From Micromonospora mirobrigensis (GTDB lineage Bacteria > Actinomycetota > Actinomycetes > Mycobacteriales > Micromonosporaceae): a stretch of DNA of 64,000 bases. This document shows, piece by piece, positions 42,286-50,282 of this stretch. Position numbers and translations under genes: made by a program. Position 1 is the stretch's first letter; each line of letters begins with the position of its first letter. The stretch is taken from the NCBI RefSeq assembly GCF_900091555.1, contig NZ_FMCX01000006.1, forward strand, positions 1 to 64,000. The letters run 5' to 3'. The notes under the pieces are model-generated. The model saw only the letters and a list, made by a program, of their open reading frames with translations. It made no database searches and was not told where the DNA came from.

Positions 42286-42840
42286 TTACGAGGTCGCTTC
42301 GCCAGTGAGCATCGATGGTATCTCAGACTGCGAGATCACTTGTCCCGGTCCAATGAAGCGCCGAGCCACGAGCAAGCCGGCTTGATGTGCCTCTACGCCC
42401 GCGTGGCTAGCCGAAGCGTCCGCGATGAGCCACGGTGTCAGGTTGCGCTCGAAAGCGTCTACCGCCCCCTTCAGGACGCAGCTTTCGGTTGCAATCCCGC
42501 AGAAGTAAAACTCATCCCATCCCCGTTGGGCGAAAAGCTCCTCTGATTCACGACTGAAGGGGCTGTAGATCAGCTTATCTAGCACAGTTCCCCGATGTAG
42601 GTATGGCCGCAGTTCCGGCACAATATCGGTTTCAGGCGATGCCTGGAGTTTCCGCCAACCAAAGAATCGTTCGAAAGGGCTGCCCGGGTAGTTCAGATAG
42701 CGGGTGAAGAGGGTGTCTCCGCCAGCGCCCTGCCAGCGTCGTACTAGATCGGCGACAACCGGAACCACATGGGCGGATTGCTCTCGCACGAACCCATTCT
42801 GCATGTCAGTTACTACAAGGACCTGACGACCCGCTGTCAC
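42286..42840 (-). CDS. Isochorismatase-like cysteine hydrolase
   Basis: 184 aa from GTG 42840, four bases after the XRE stop and with GAGG just before; the frame is open upstream into the XRE gene but that start is better. The catalytic set of the family is complete: D in VVTDMQNGF, K in LDKLIYSPF, C in GIATESCVLKGAVDAFERN. Hydrolyses an amide, imide or vinyl ether; substrate unknown. It is co-transcribed with the XRE regulator and convergent with the Dam gene. An enzyme of this kind is not part of standard AICE function, so it is cargo. Confidence 0.85.
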   Translation of the reverse strand: MTAGRQVLVVTDMQNGFVREQSAHVVPVVADLVRRWQGAGGDTLFTRYLNYPGSPFERFFGWRKLQASPETDIVPELRPYLHRGTVLDKLIYSPFSRESEELFAQRGWDEFYFCGIATESCVLKGAVDAFERNLTPWLIADASASHAGVEAHQAGLLVARRFIGPGQVISQSEIPSMLTGEATS

Positions 42841-42844
42841 AGCC

Positions 42845-44011
42845 TTAACCTCGATCCGTATCGCGCAGGGTTTCGATGGCCTGCTCAAGGGCTGGTAGGA
42901 GATCGCTCGTTCGCAGAACTGCCCTACGCATCGCCTGATGTTGTCCGGTCTCCCGTGGTCGAGAAGTCGTTAACCGGGAACGGATGCCCCGGAGGTAACG
43001 CCACCCGTGTTCCGGGGACACGTCCGGGTCGCCGCCCTGCTCGATCCGCCGAGTAATGGCATCGGTGAACGCCCACATCGACTGGACTGCAAGTTCGCAT
43101 GCGACCAGCTCGGTTTCCGTCAAAGCTCGTTCAGGTGCGACCGGATGGTAGACAACCCCAGACCAGGATGCGTAGCCCGACGAGATGCCGCGTACGCCGA
43201 ACGACTCGATGCCGCCGTGGTCGTACGCATCCGCAAGGAGCGATTGTTCGATCAACTCAGCGTGGGCCAGGTGCTCGTCGTCCATCGGCCGATCGCGGTG
43301 CAGCAGCACCGATGGCGTCGACATGATGCGTAGCGCTGGCTCGACCAGCTCAGCCGGCCACGCAGGTTCGGTAACCCAGTGCGTGCCAAGGACGTAGAGC
43401 CCTGCGACGTCGGTGCCGGGAACGGTGCGGGTCAGGTAGTCCGATGCCCACTTGATGTTGTCGCCGTAGGACACCTTGCGCCAAGCGGCCAGAGCGGCAA
43501 TGGACGACATCTGCAATGACTCGACCAGGTGAAAGACCGCCGAGCCGCAGGGCCAGACGTAGAGGGTGCAGTCACCTTCGGGGTGCTCAACTGCGGCAGA
43601 GTCACAGGCGTACCACTGGCGCTCGGCCGGTACGCAGCCTGCGTCGTCTCGTAGGACGGCTGCTGCCTCGGCCCCCACATACGCTGGCACGAACTTGTGC
43701 GATCGGACCGAGAAGTGTGGGCGTTCCTCCCCGCCACTGGTCAGCTCCCCGAACAGGTCGTGCTGCTTCGCTCCGTACGCCAAGCAGTACAGCTGCCGGT
43801 AGATCGGGTCGGTGACCGCCACGCGCCCAGTTTCGTGGCGGTACATCGCCTTCTCGATGGCCTCCACAGTCGGTGTCTCCCGGATGCCGTGCTGTAGACC
43901 CAGGCGGTGCAGCTCGCGCGCGGCGCGCTTCCGGGAGTCCCAGCCGGTCGCCTTGCGTCGATTGACCAGCACAAGGTTGGGCTTGAACTGTCGAATGGCC
44001 TCAATGGACAT
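42845..44011 (-). CDS. XRE-type regulator with large C-terminal domain
   Basis: 388 aa. The N-terminal 85 residues have the degenerate helix-turn-helix pattern of large streptomycete XRE regulators (NRRKATGWDSRKRAARELH, YRQLYCLAYGAKQHDLFGEL). The remaining 300 residues form one uncharacterised domain with Trp- and Cys-containing blocks (RQWYACDSAAVEHPEGDCTLYVWPCG). ATG has AAGGA at 8-nt spacing. It heads an operon with the cysteine hydrolase. Likely an AICE cargo regulator, perhaps governing that enzyme; DNA target unknown. The 127-bp gap upstream shows a CTGCCCG/CGGGCAG hairpin. Confidence 0.65.
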   Translation of the reverse strand: MSIEAIRQFKPNLVLVNRRKATGWDSRKRAARELHRLGLQHGIRETPTVEAIEKAMYRHETGRVAVTDPIYRQLYCLAYGAKQHDLFGELTSGGEERPHFSVRSHKFVPAYVGAEAAAVLRDDAGCVPAERQWYACDSAAVEHPEGDCTLYVWPCGSAVFHLVESLQMSSIAALAAWRKVSYGDNIKWASDYLTRTVPGTDVAGLYVLGTHWVTEPAWPAELVEPALRIMSTPSVLLHRDRPMDDEHLAHAELIEQSLLADAYDHGGIESFGVRGISSGYASWSGVVYHPVAPERALTETELVACELAVQSMWAFTDAITRRIEQGGDPDVSPEHGWRYLRGIRSRLTTSRPRETGQHQAMRRAVLRTSDLLPALEQAIETLRDTDRG

Positions 44012-44138
44012 GGCGCGTGTCCTTCGTGTCCATGCATAGGAGCTGCCCGATCCGTCGATCCCCGGGCAGTCTCATTGGCAGGCGAGCAAGGAGCCGCCAC
44101 AGATCGAAGCCAGGGATGGGAGACAACGGTGATCCGAG

Positions 44139-44363
44139 CTAGTCGGCGGAAGTGCCTCGGCGCGGTCGCCCGGCCTGCCACTGCTGGATGGTCTTCGGTC
44201 GCCAGGCAGGCGACCGACCGAACATGCGGTCCGGCGCGGGCGCCTGGCCGCGGGACACGTACGAGGCCCAGGTGGCACGGCTGATCGGCACACCTACCGA
44301 CGCCAGGTAGGTGCGAACGTGCTCGGTGGTCCACCAATCGCCGGGCAGCTCGGTAGCAGTCAT
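44139..44363 (-). CDS. Small helix-turn-helix DNA-binding protein
   Basis: 74 aa. WWTTEHVRTYLASVGVPISRATWASYVSRGQAPAPDRMFGRSPAWRPKTIQQWQAGR has the layout of MerR/excisionase-like winged helices: recognition helix, GQAPAPD wing, then the W.P.TI..W finish. It could be a transcription regulator of the element or a second directionality factor; the Xis beside the integrase is the better excisionase candidate. Repeats in its promoter region (44395-44442) suggest self-control. Confidence 0.7.
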   Translation of the reverse strand: MTATELPGDWWTTEHVRTYLASVGVPISRATWASYVSRGQAPAPDRMFGRSPAWRPKTIQQWQAGRPRRGTSAD

Positions 44364-44394
44364 CAGTACAAGCCTACGCGGCAGAGGTGCTTGC

Positions 44395-44442
44395 GCGAAT
44401 ACAACGTCGCGCTGTACCTTGCGAATACAACGCCAAGTTGTA
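44395..44442. promoter_or_regulatory. Candidate operator: GCGAATACAACG repeats
   Basis: GCGAATACAACG occurs at 44395-44406 and 44421-44432, 26 bp apart. The second overlaps the inverted repeat TACAAC-GCCAA-GTTGTA (44426-44442). They lie 32-79 bp before the small HTH gene and in the 357-bp divergent gap that also serves the DUF6284 operon. The rest of that gap shows no gene. Confidence 0.6.
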
Positions 44443-44720
44443 AAGCCGGATGGTTCGGGGTACGGCGGCACACCGTTGCCGCACGCCCACGAACCGCCGC
44501 GAGCTGCACGTTCATTGAGAACTCCACAGCGACAGGAATGAGTGCGCGTGGGTCGCCGAGCGGCATCCCTGCCATGAGCCACCTGGTGGCCGACCCCGGT
44601 AGATCCCGGGCGAGCGGGGCGAGCGGAGCGGGTCACGCGCATTGCACCACCTGCCTCGGTGCGGCCCTTGGCCGCGGCCCGAGGCGTATCCCGCGTCATC
44701 GACCTGTCCCGGAGGTTCCC

Positions 44721-44966
44721 GTGAGGAAGCACCTCGCACCCATCACCGCCGAGCCGGCCGCCGAAGACTTGGCCGCCATCGAGGCGGAGTGGCCGCTGAT
44801 CGCGGCCGAGCTGGACGTGCTCGACGCCGAAATCACCCTGCTCTACGCCGAGGACCACGGCGGCCCGACCGCGCTGGACTGGCGGCGGTTGCGCCGGGCC
44901 GAGTCCCGCGTCATCCGCGCCGCCGCTGACCTGACCACCCGCACCGGCCCGCGTCGCGCGGCCTGA
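44721..44966 (+). CDS. DUF6284 family protein
   Basis: 81 aa from GTG 44721 with GGAGG five bases upstream. Predicted helical: AAEDLAAIEAEWPLIAAELDVLDAEITLLYAED then DWRRLRRAESRVIRAAADL. Matches the small DUF6284 proteins that open the conserved gene block of many AICEs, just before the RRQRL and Nudix genes. Function unknown. Overlaps the next gene by one base (TGATG), so translationally coupled. Codon use returns to high GC here, marking the start of the AICE backbone. Confidence 0.75.
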   Translation: MRKHLAPITAEPAAEDLAAIEAEWPLIAAELDVLDAEITLLYAEDHGGPTALDWRRLRRAESRVIRAAADLTTRTGPRRAA

Positions 44967-45340
44967 TGTCCCGTATCCGCGCCGCCTACTGGGATCCGGA
45001 CGGAGCGACGTTCGGCATCCCGACCTTCTGGTGGCGGGGTGCCCCGCCCGGCTACGCCACCCGCCGCCAACTGCGTGCCGCCGGCCTGCGGCCTGGCGGT
45101 CAGCCGATCGCCGCTCAGGTGCTCTGGCAAGGCGTCGGTGGTACCCGTGCCGCCTACCTCTACCGGGTCGACCTGGCCCGCCCGAAGCGCACCGCCACTA
45201 CCGCCCAACTCCGCGCCATCCGGGCCGCCCTGCTGGCCCGCCGTACCTGCCCGACCTGCCGGCAGGTGTGCAGCTACTACATCCCGCGCTCGCTCGGCGA
45301 GTGCACCGACTGCGCCTACCCACAGGAGGCCGCCGCATGA
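44966..45340 (+). CDS. RRQRL motif-containing zinc-binding protein
   Basis: 124 aa. The RRQLRAAGLRPGGQP block (about 33-47) is the RRQRL-type motif; the C-terminus has CPTCRQVC (about 93-100) and CTDC (about 115-118), forming a four-Cys zinc site. Found in AICEs with DUF6284 and Nudix neighbours; role unknown, perhaps nucleic-acid or partner binding. Its stop overlaps the Nudix start (ATGA). Confidence 0.8.
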   Translation: MSRIRAAYWDPDGATFGIPTFWWRGAPPGYATRRQLRAAGLRPGGQPIAAQVLWQGVGGTRAAYLYRVDLARPKRTATTAQLRAIRAALLARRTCPTCRQVCSYYIPRSLGECTDCAYPQEAAA

Positions 45341-46011
45341 TCCCCCGCACCTACACCGACCCGTCCGTGCTGGCCGGCATCACGTCCGGCGAGCCGTGGG
45401 CCGACCCGGAGATGGACCCGACCCGCATCGACTGGCCCGCCCGGCAGGCCGCCGCCGCGATCCCGTTCCGCGTGGTCGACGGCCGTCCGGTCAACCCTTG
45501 CGAGTCGACCGGCATCCGGTACGGCCGCAACCAGCTCGGCCACTGGGGCGAGCAGGTTTGCGCCGACGCCCTCGTGTCGCTCTACGACTACAACCGGCAC
45601 CGCTGGATCGTGATGGTCGAGCGCAGCGACGGCCACGGATGGGCGCTGCCCGGCGGCTACGTCGACCCCGGCGAGACCCCGGCCGACGCCGCCGTACGGG
45701 AACTGGCCGAGGAAACCGGCCTGATCCTGCGCCACCAGCGCTGGCACCTCTCGCCGCCGCGCTACGTACCCGACCCCCGCGCCAGCGACGAGGCGTGGAT
45801 GGTCACCGTCCTGGCCCGCACCTGGCTCGGCCACTTCCACCGCACCGACTTCCCGCCCGTCACCGGCACCGACGACGCCCGCCAGGCGCTATGGCTGCCC
45901 GCCGACGACTACGACGTGCTCGCCGACTACCTCGCCGACGCCCACCACGGCCGCGTGTTCCCCGCCCACCGTGACCTGCTCACCACCGAACTGGACGAGG
46001 TGACCCGATGA
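45337..46011 (+). CDS. AICE Nudix hydrolase
   Basis: 224 aa. Nudix box at about 107-129: GGYVDPGETPADAAVRELAEETG, with all metal-binding glutamates. A roughly 75-residue N-terminal extension precedes it. Nudix genes are a known recurrent feature of AICEs and are thought to cleave a nucleotide signal or damaged nucleotide, but no substrate is established. Coupled by ATGA overlaps to both neighbours, so part of one long transcript from the DUF6284 gene. Confidence 0.9.
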   Translation: MIPRTYTDPSVLAGITSGEPWADPEMDPTRIDWPARQAAAAIPFRVVDGRPVNPCESTGIRYGRNQLGHWGEQVCADALVSLYDYNRHRWIVMVERSDGHGWALPGGYVDPGETPADAAVRELAEETGLILRHQRWHLSPPRYVPDPRASDEAWMVTVLARTWLGHFHRTDFPPVTGTDDARQALWLPADDYDVLADYLADAHHGRVFPAHRDLLTTELDEVTR

Positions 46012-46805
46012 CCGCCCCCACCATCAACGGCACCCGCTACCCGCAGCCCATCGACGCGCTGCTACCCGCAGCCCGCGCCCTGGACCTGCCCGAGGGCGAG
46101 ACGTTCCCCTCGCGGAACCGGCTCATGCGCGAGTTCCGCATCGGCGCACCCAAGGCCGGGGAACTGCTCGCCCTGCTCAAGACCGAGGCCGCCGCGCCGG
46201 CCGACACCGCCGAGCCGGCCGCCACGGACCCGGCCCTCACCCGGCCGGAGCCCGAGCCCGCCGCGCCGGCCGAGCCGGACCCCACGCCCGCGCCGGAGAT
46301 CACGCCCGCCGAGCGGCCGACCGAGGCCAGCACGGTCAGTCGCCCGGACACGCCCACACCGACCGCACCGCCCGCGCCGCCTCGGTCGGCAGTGGCGTGG
46401 CCGGTGATCCTGCTCGCGCTGCCCGCGTTCGTGGCCATCTGGTCCGGGTGGGTAGGCCTCGGCGAACTCACCGGATTCGGCATCGTGCACCCGCTGCCAG
46501 GCATCTGGGACAGCTTCTCCATCAACTCGGCGATCACTCTGCCGATCGGGGTGGAGACCTACGGCGCTTACGCCCTCTACGTGTGGCTGTCCGGCCGAGT
46601 GCCGGACCGGGCACGCCGGTTCGCCCGCTGGTCTGCCATCGCCTCGCTGCTGGTCGGCGCGCTCGGCCAGGTCGCCTACCACCTGCTCGCCGCCGCCGGC
46701 ATCACCTCGGCCCCGTGGTGGATCACCACCGCCGTGGCCTGCCTCCCCGTCGCGGTGCTCGGCATGGGCGCCGCACTGGCCCACCTCGTGCGAGAGGACC
46801 ACTGA
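46008..46805 (+). CDS. DUF2637/SpdB-like membrane protein with N-terminal DNA-binding-like segment
   Basis: 265 aa. Residues 1-60 (PSRNRLMREFRIGAPKAGELLALLK) resemble the DNA-binding start of GntR/KfrA-like proteins. A Pro/Ala/Thr-rich linker (about 63-127) follows, then four transmembrane helices (from VAWPVILLALPAFVAIWSGW) of the DUF2637/Spd type. In Streptomyces plasmids Spd proteins help spread of DNA through the mycelium and affect pock size. A DNA-contacting head on a membrane channel-like domain fits DNA transfer between hyphal compartments; this is inference. Confidence 0.75.
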   Translation: MTAPTINGTRYPQPIDALLPAARALDLPEGETFPSRNRLMREFRIGAPKAGELLALLKTEAAAPADTAEPAATDPALTRPEPEPAAPAEPDPTPAPEITPAERPTEASTVSRPDTPTPTAPPAPPRSAVAWPVILLALPAFVAIWSGWVGLGELTGFGIVHPLPGIWDSFSINSAITLPIGVETYGAYALYVWLSGRVPDRARRFARWSAIASLLVGALGQVAYHLLAAAGITSAPWWITTAVACLPVAVLGMGAALAHLVREDH

Positions 46806-46806
46806 C

Positions 46807-46992
46807 ATGGCCAAGAAGCTGATCAGCCGCGCCGTTAACGCGCTCACCCGCTGCCCCGCCTGCAAAGGCTCGGGGAAGGTCGCGCACTACCGGCAGGGCT
46901 GCAACGAGGTCATCCAGAACGGCCGGACCGTCGCCGAGACCGACTGCACGGTCATGAAGACCTGCGACACCTGCGGCGGCACCGGCCGCTAG
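46807..46992 (+). CDS. Small zinc-knuckle protein (DnaJ-type CxxCxGxG)
   Basis: 61 aa. Two half sites, CPACKGSGK and CDTCGGTGR, match DnaJ Cys-rich repeats and would bind one zinc. Starts one base after the preceding stop. Common in AICE and plasmid transfer operons; function unknown. A CCGCGCCGCC hairpin (arms 47001-47010 and 47032-47041) follows. Confidence 0.75.
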   Translation: MAKKLISRAVNALTRCPACKGSGKVAHYRQGCNEVIQNGRTVAETDCTVMKTCDTCGGTGR

Positions 46993-47080
46993 CTCTACCC
47001 GGCGGCGCGGCCCCTGGCTTCCCAACCTGCGCCGCGCCGCCGGCCCTCCCGTCAGCCGCATGACCTCAGGAGAGGCACCC

Positions 47081-47206
47081 ATGATCCCCCGACGCGCACC
47101 CAACCCGCACTCCCGCACCGTCCTGCTCCCGTGCGGCAAGCACTACGCCACCTTGTGGGGCAACGCCACCCCGCCCACGACCTGCGCCGACTGCGATCGC
47201 CGGTGA
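47081..47206 (+). CDS. Tiny Cys/His-rich protein
   Basis: 41 aa, MIPRRAPNPHSRTVLLPCGK to TTCADCDRR. C-x3-H and C-x2-C could bind zinc. GGAGAGG precedes the ATG and its stop overlaps the GTG of the next gene (GTGA), good support for a real gene despite its size. Likely part of the transfer operon. Confidence 0.65.
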   Translation: MIPRRAPNPHSRTVLLPCGKHYATLWGNATPPTTCADCDRR

Positions 47207-47388
47207 GCACCCCGAAGCGGTCGACCGCCGCGAAGTCCTCGCCGAGCGAGGACGTGTTCAAGGGCTTCCGCACCTCACGCGGCGGCTTCACCGGCACTGC
47301 CAAGGGCGGCGGCCGGATCTGGAACGAGAACGAGCACCGCCCGACCTCCCGCACCCCCGCGACCCGCAAGGAGGCCCGCCGTGGCTAA
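47203..47388 (+). CDS. Small basic protein, AICE transfer operon
   Basis: 61 aa: MSTPKRSTAAKSSPSEDVFK, then GFRTSRGGFTGTAKGGGR and a basic tail. Probably disordered. Overlaps the preceding gene by 4 nt and the translocase gene by 8 nt, so translation is coupled on both sides. Unknown function; conserved position before the translocase suggests a helper in DNA transfer. Confidence 0.6.
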   Translation: MSTPKRSTAAKSSPSEDVFKGFRTSRGGFTGTAKGGGRIWNENEHRPTSRTPATRKEARRG

Positions 47389-49600
47389 CCCTCACCCCCA
47401 CGATGACGACCGTTTCGACTGGCAGGCCGCAGAGAACGACCTGACCGGCCCGGATGCCGAGGTGGTGGACCTGGACGCCGCCCGGTCCCGCCGCGACGGC
47501 ACCGACCCCGGCGATGACCTGGACGACGACAACCCGACCGGCGGGCCGGTGCTGGTCGACAGCATCGACGCGCAGCGACGCCCGCGGTTCACCCTCGCCG
47601 GCTTCCGGGACGCGCAGCGCCGGCCGATCCTGCCGGGGTGGCTACGCTCCCGATCCGAGTTCACCGGCAACCTGACCTGGGCCACCGGCCTGGCCGGGCA
47701 CGGGGTGCTCTACCACGGGCTGCGGGTGCCGAAGTACGCCGGGAAGTTGGCCTGGCGCGCCCCGGCCGGGCTGGGCCGGGTGGTCGGCGGGTACGGCCGC
47801 TGGCTGTTCGACCTGGAAGCCGAGCCGGTCCGGCAGGCCGTGGTCCGCGCCGCCGTCACCCGCCCGGAAGAGGCCAAGACCTACGAAACCCTCGCGCGGC
47901 GCCGGGACCGGCGGGTGCGCTGGCGTGGCCTGACCGCCGTCGCCCTCGCCCTGGTGCTGCTGGCCGGGGTCGGGGTGCTGCTGGCCGCGCCGCCTGGCGT
48001 CCAGATTGCCGCCCTCGCCGTGGCCCTGCTGGTGTTCGGGGTGCTCGGCGCGCCGGCCGATCGGCCGTTGCTCGATACCGCCGTGGTCCGCGCCCCGGTT
48101 ACCCCGCTGACCTCGGACGAGGTGGTGCGCGCCCTGGCCGCGCTGAACATCCCGGGCATCAACCAAGCGCTGCGGCGCGGGGACACCGGGAAGCGGTGGT
48201 TCCCGGCACCGATCACCCGGGAGAACGGCACCGGGTGGCGCGCCGACGTGGAGCTGCCGCGCGGCGTCACCGCCTCGGCCGTGGTGGAAAAGCGCGAGGA
48301 ACTGGCCGCCGCCCTCACCCGCCCGCTCGGCTGCGTGTGGCCCGAGGCCAACGCCGAGATCCACCCCGGCCGGCTCGTGCTGTTCGTCGCCGACAAGGAC
48401 ATGAGCCGGTCCAAGCAGAACCCGTGGCCGCTGCTCAAGTCCGGTGCGGTGGACCTGTTCAAGCCGTTCCCGTTCGGCACCGACCCACGCGGCCGGGCCG
48501 TAACGCTCACGCTGATGTTCGCGTCGATGATCGTCGGGTCGATCCCGCGCATGGGCAAGACGTTCTCGCTGCGGCTGGCGATGCTCGGCGCAACGTTGGA
48601 CCCGCGCGCGTGGGTGCTGGCGTTCGACCTCAAGGGCACGGGCGACCTGTCGCCTCTTGAGCCGGTCTGCCACCGCTACCGGGCCGGTGACGAAGACGAG
48701 GACATCGCCTACGGCCTGGCCGCCATGCGGGAGATCCGCACCGAGCTGCGCCGCCGCACGAAGGTCATCCGGGAACTGCCGCGTGACCTGTGCCCCGAGA
48801 ACAAGGTCACCCCCGACCTGGCCAGCACGAAGCGCCTCGGGTTGCAGCCCATCGTGATCGGGGTGGACGAGTGCCAGGTGTGGTTCGAACACCCGAAGTA
48901 CGGCGACGAGTTCGAAGAGATCTGCACCGACCTGATCAAGCGCGGCCCGGCCGCCGGGATCACGCTGATCCTGGCCACCCAGCGCCCTGACGCCAAGAGC
49001 CTGCCCACCGGCATCAGCGCCAACGCGGTGCTGCGGTTCTGCCTCAAGGTCATGGGCCACACCGAAAACGACATGGTGCTCGGCACGTCGATGCACAAGA
49101 GCGGCATCAAGGCCACCATGTTCAGCCGGCGTGACCGGGGCATCGGCTACCTCGCCGGTGAGGGCGACGATCCGACGATCACCCGCACGTTCTACATCGA
49201 CGGGCCGACCGCCGAGCAGGTCGTCCGCAGGGCGAGGGCGCTGCGGGAGAAGGCCGGCACCCTCACCGGCCACGCCGCCGGGCAGGTAGTCGACACCACG
49301 GCGGTGCGGCGGGACACCCTGTTGGACGACATCGCCGCCGTCATGTCCGACACCGAGGCCAAGTTGTGGTCCGAGGTGGTCTGCGACCGGCTCGCCGGCC
49401 TGCGACCCGAGATCTACGCCGGCCTCACCCGTGAGCAGTTGACCGCCGCGCTCAAGCCCTACGGCGTGACCACCGGGCAGGTGTGGGGCACCGACCCCGA
49501 CACCGGCAAGGGCGCCAACAGGCGCGGCATCGACCGCGCGCACATCCTCACCGCGATCACCAAGCGTGACCGCGACCACGGCGGCCGGGCCGCCGGCTAG
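47381..49600 (+). CDS. FtsK/SpoIIIE-type DNA translocase (TraB/TraSA-like)
   Basis: 739 aa from GTG 47381. Two membrane helices near residues 185-225 (GLTAVALALVLLAGVGVLLA, IAALAVALLVFGVLG), then the motor: Walker A GSIPRMGKTFS at about 386-396, Walker B PIVIGVDECQ at about 488-497, ILATQRPDA as sensor. C-terminal part (about 640-739) is helical and may bind DNA. Expected to form a hexamer and pump double-stranded DNA between mycelia, the sole transfer motor of AICEs. The Walker A has Ile-Pro-Arg-Met in place of the usual Gly/Ser-rich loop. Confidence 0.88.
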   Translation: MANPHPHDDDRFDWQAAENDLTGPDAEVVDLDAARSRRDGTDPGDDLDDDNPTGGPVLVDSIDAQRRPRFTLAGFRDAQRRPILPGWLRSRSEFTGNLTWATGLAGHGVLYHGLRVPKYAGKLAWRAPAGLGRVVGGYGRWLFDLEAEPVRQAVVRAAVTRPEEAKTYETLARRRDRRVRWRGLTAVALALVLLAGVGVLLAAPPGVQIAALAVALLVFGVLGAPADRPLLDTAVVRAPVTPLTSDEVVRALAALNIPGINQALRRGDTGKRWFPAPITRENGTGWRADVELPRGVTASAVVEKREELAAALTRPLGCVWPEANAEIHPGRLVLFVADKDMSRSKQNPWPLLKSGAVDLFKPFPFGTDPRGRAVTLTLMFASMIVGSIPRMGKTFSLRLAMLGATLDPRAWVLAFDLKGTGDLSPLEPVCHRYRAGDEDEDIAYGLAAMREIRTELRRRTKVIRELPRDLCPENKVTPDLASTKRLGLQPIVIGVDECQVWFEHPKYGDEFEEICTDLIKRGPAAGITLILATQRPDAKSLPTGISANAVLRFCLKVMGHTENDMVLGTSMHKSGIKATMFSRRDRGIGYLAGEGDDPTITRTFYIDGPTAEQVVRRARALREKAGTLTGHAAGQVVDTTAVRRDTLLDDIAAVMSDTEAKLWSEVVCDRLAGLRPEIYAGLTREQLTAALKPYGVTTGQVWGTDPDTGKGANRRGIDRAHILTAITKRDRDHGGRAAG

Positions 49601-49611
49601 CCCTACCGATC

Positions 49612-49700
49612 GCCGCTAGGTCTAGCGGCAAGCCCCGCTAGACCTAGCGGCACCACTAGCAACCAATTCGAAACCTGATCAGCGCCCTAGTCCCTAGCGG
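49612..49700. repeat. CTAGCGG heptamer cluster, candidate transfer locus
   Basis: Five CTAGCGG/CCGCTAG copies (49613, 49622, 49635, 49644, 49694). The first two form the perfect palindrome GCCGCTAGGTCTAGCGGC, the next two CCGCTAGACCTAGCGG. They begin 12 bp after the translocase stop in a 143-bp gap. Could be TraB recognition sequences or an operator for the downstream operon. Confidence 0.7.
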
Positions 49701-49743
49701 CGTCGACTCTGCACACCCTGAAACGGTCCTCAGGAGGCGATCC

Positions 49744-49989
49744 GTGGTCACCCTCGTCCTGCTAGCTAGCCTCGCCCTCGCCGGTTACGCACTGTCATAC
49801 CTGGCGCTGTGCTACGCCAAGCCGTTCGGCCGCTGCCGCCGCTGCAAGGGAGCCGGCCAGCGCCCCGGACTGATCATCCGCCGCCTCACCCGCGAGTGCC
49901 GCCGCTGCGGCGCGACCGGCAAGCGCGTGCGCGTCGGCCGCCGGCTGATCGAGCACGTCCGCACCGAGTACCGGGCCGGGCAGCAGTGA
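49744..49989 (+). CDS. Membrane-anchored small zinc-knuckle protein
   Basis: 81 aa from GTG with CAGGAGG upstream. One N-terminal helix (TLVLLASLALAGYALSYLAL) then CRRCKGAGQ and CRRCGATGK, a DnaJ-like zinc site as in the 61-aa protein upstream of the translocase. Basic tail. First gene after the CTAGCGG repeats. Function unknown. Confidence 0.75.
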   Translation: MVTLVLLASLALAGYALSYLALCYAKPFGRCRRCKGAGQRPGLIIRRLTRECRRCGATGKRVRVGRRLIEHVRTEYRAGQQ

Positions 49990-50282
49990 CCGGCCGGCAG
50001 CGCGACGGTCACACCGACTGGTGCGCCGGGGGTCACCGCTGCGGCCTCGGCGAGCACCGCTCCGAAGAGATCGTGATCGACCTTCCCGGCCACGGCCGCG
50101 CCGTCCTCGTCCGCGTCCGCACCGCCGCCGGCCGGGAGCACGCCGAGGTCCGCGTCCGCGTCGCCCTGGCCGCCGCCGAGCTGCCCGCCCGCCGACAGCT
50201 GGTTGGGCTGCTCGGCGACCTGCGCCAGGCCGTCACCCGCGCCGCGATCGCCGCCCGGCCTCGACCGAGGCGGGCTGCGTGA
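49986..50282 (+). CDS. Small AICE protein, unknown function
   Basis: 98 aa from GTG 49986 overlapping the preceding stop. N-terminal HTDWCAGGHRCGLGEHRSEE has Cys/His clustering that could bind metal; the remainder is a strand-rich then helical segment (AEVRVRVALAAAELPARRQLVGLLGDLRQAVTRA). Similar to short proteins called DUF6907-like in actinobacteria, with low certainty. Coupled to both neighbours. Confidence 0.6.
   Translation: MTGRQRDGHTDWCAGGHRCGLGEHRSEEIVIDLPGHGRAVLVRVRTAAGREHAEVRVRVALAAAELPARRQLVGLLGDLRQAVTRAAIAARPRPRRAA

Noticed and set aside
44139..44363. The small HTH protein as the main excisionase
   Set aside because: Xis directly before the integrase has the canonical position and sequence; this one is far away with its own repeats.
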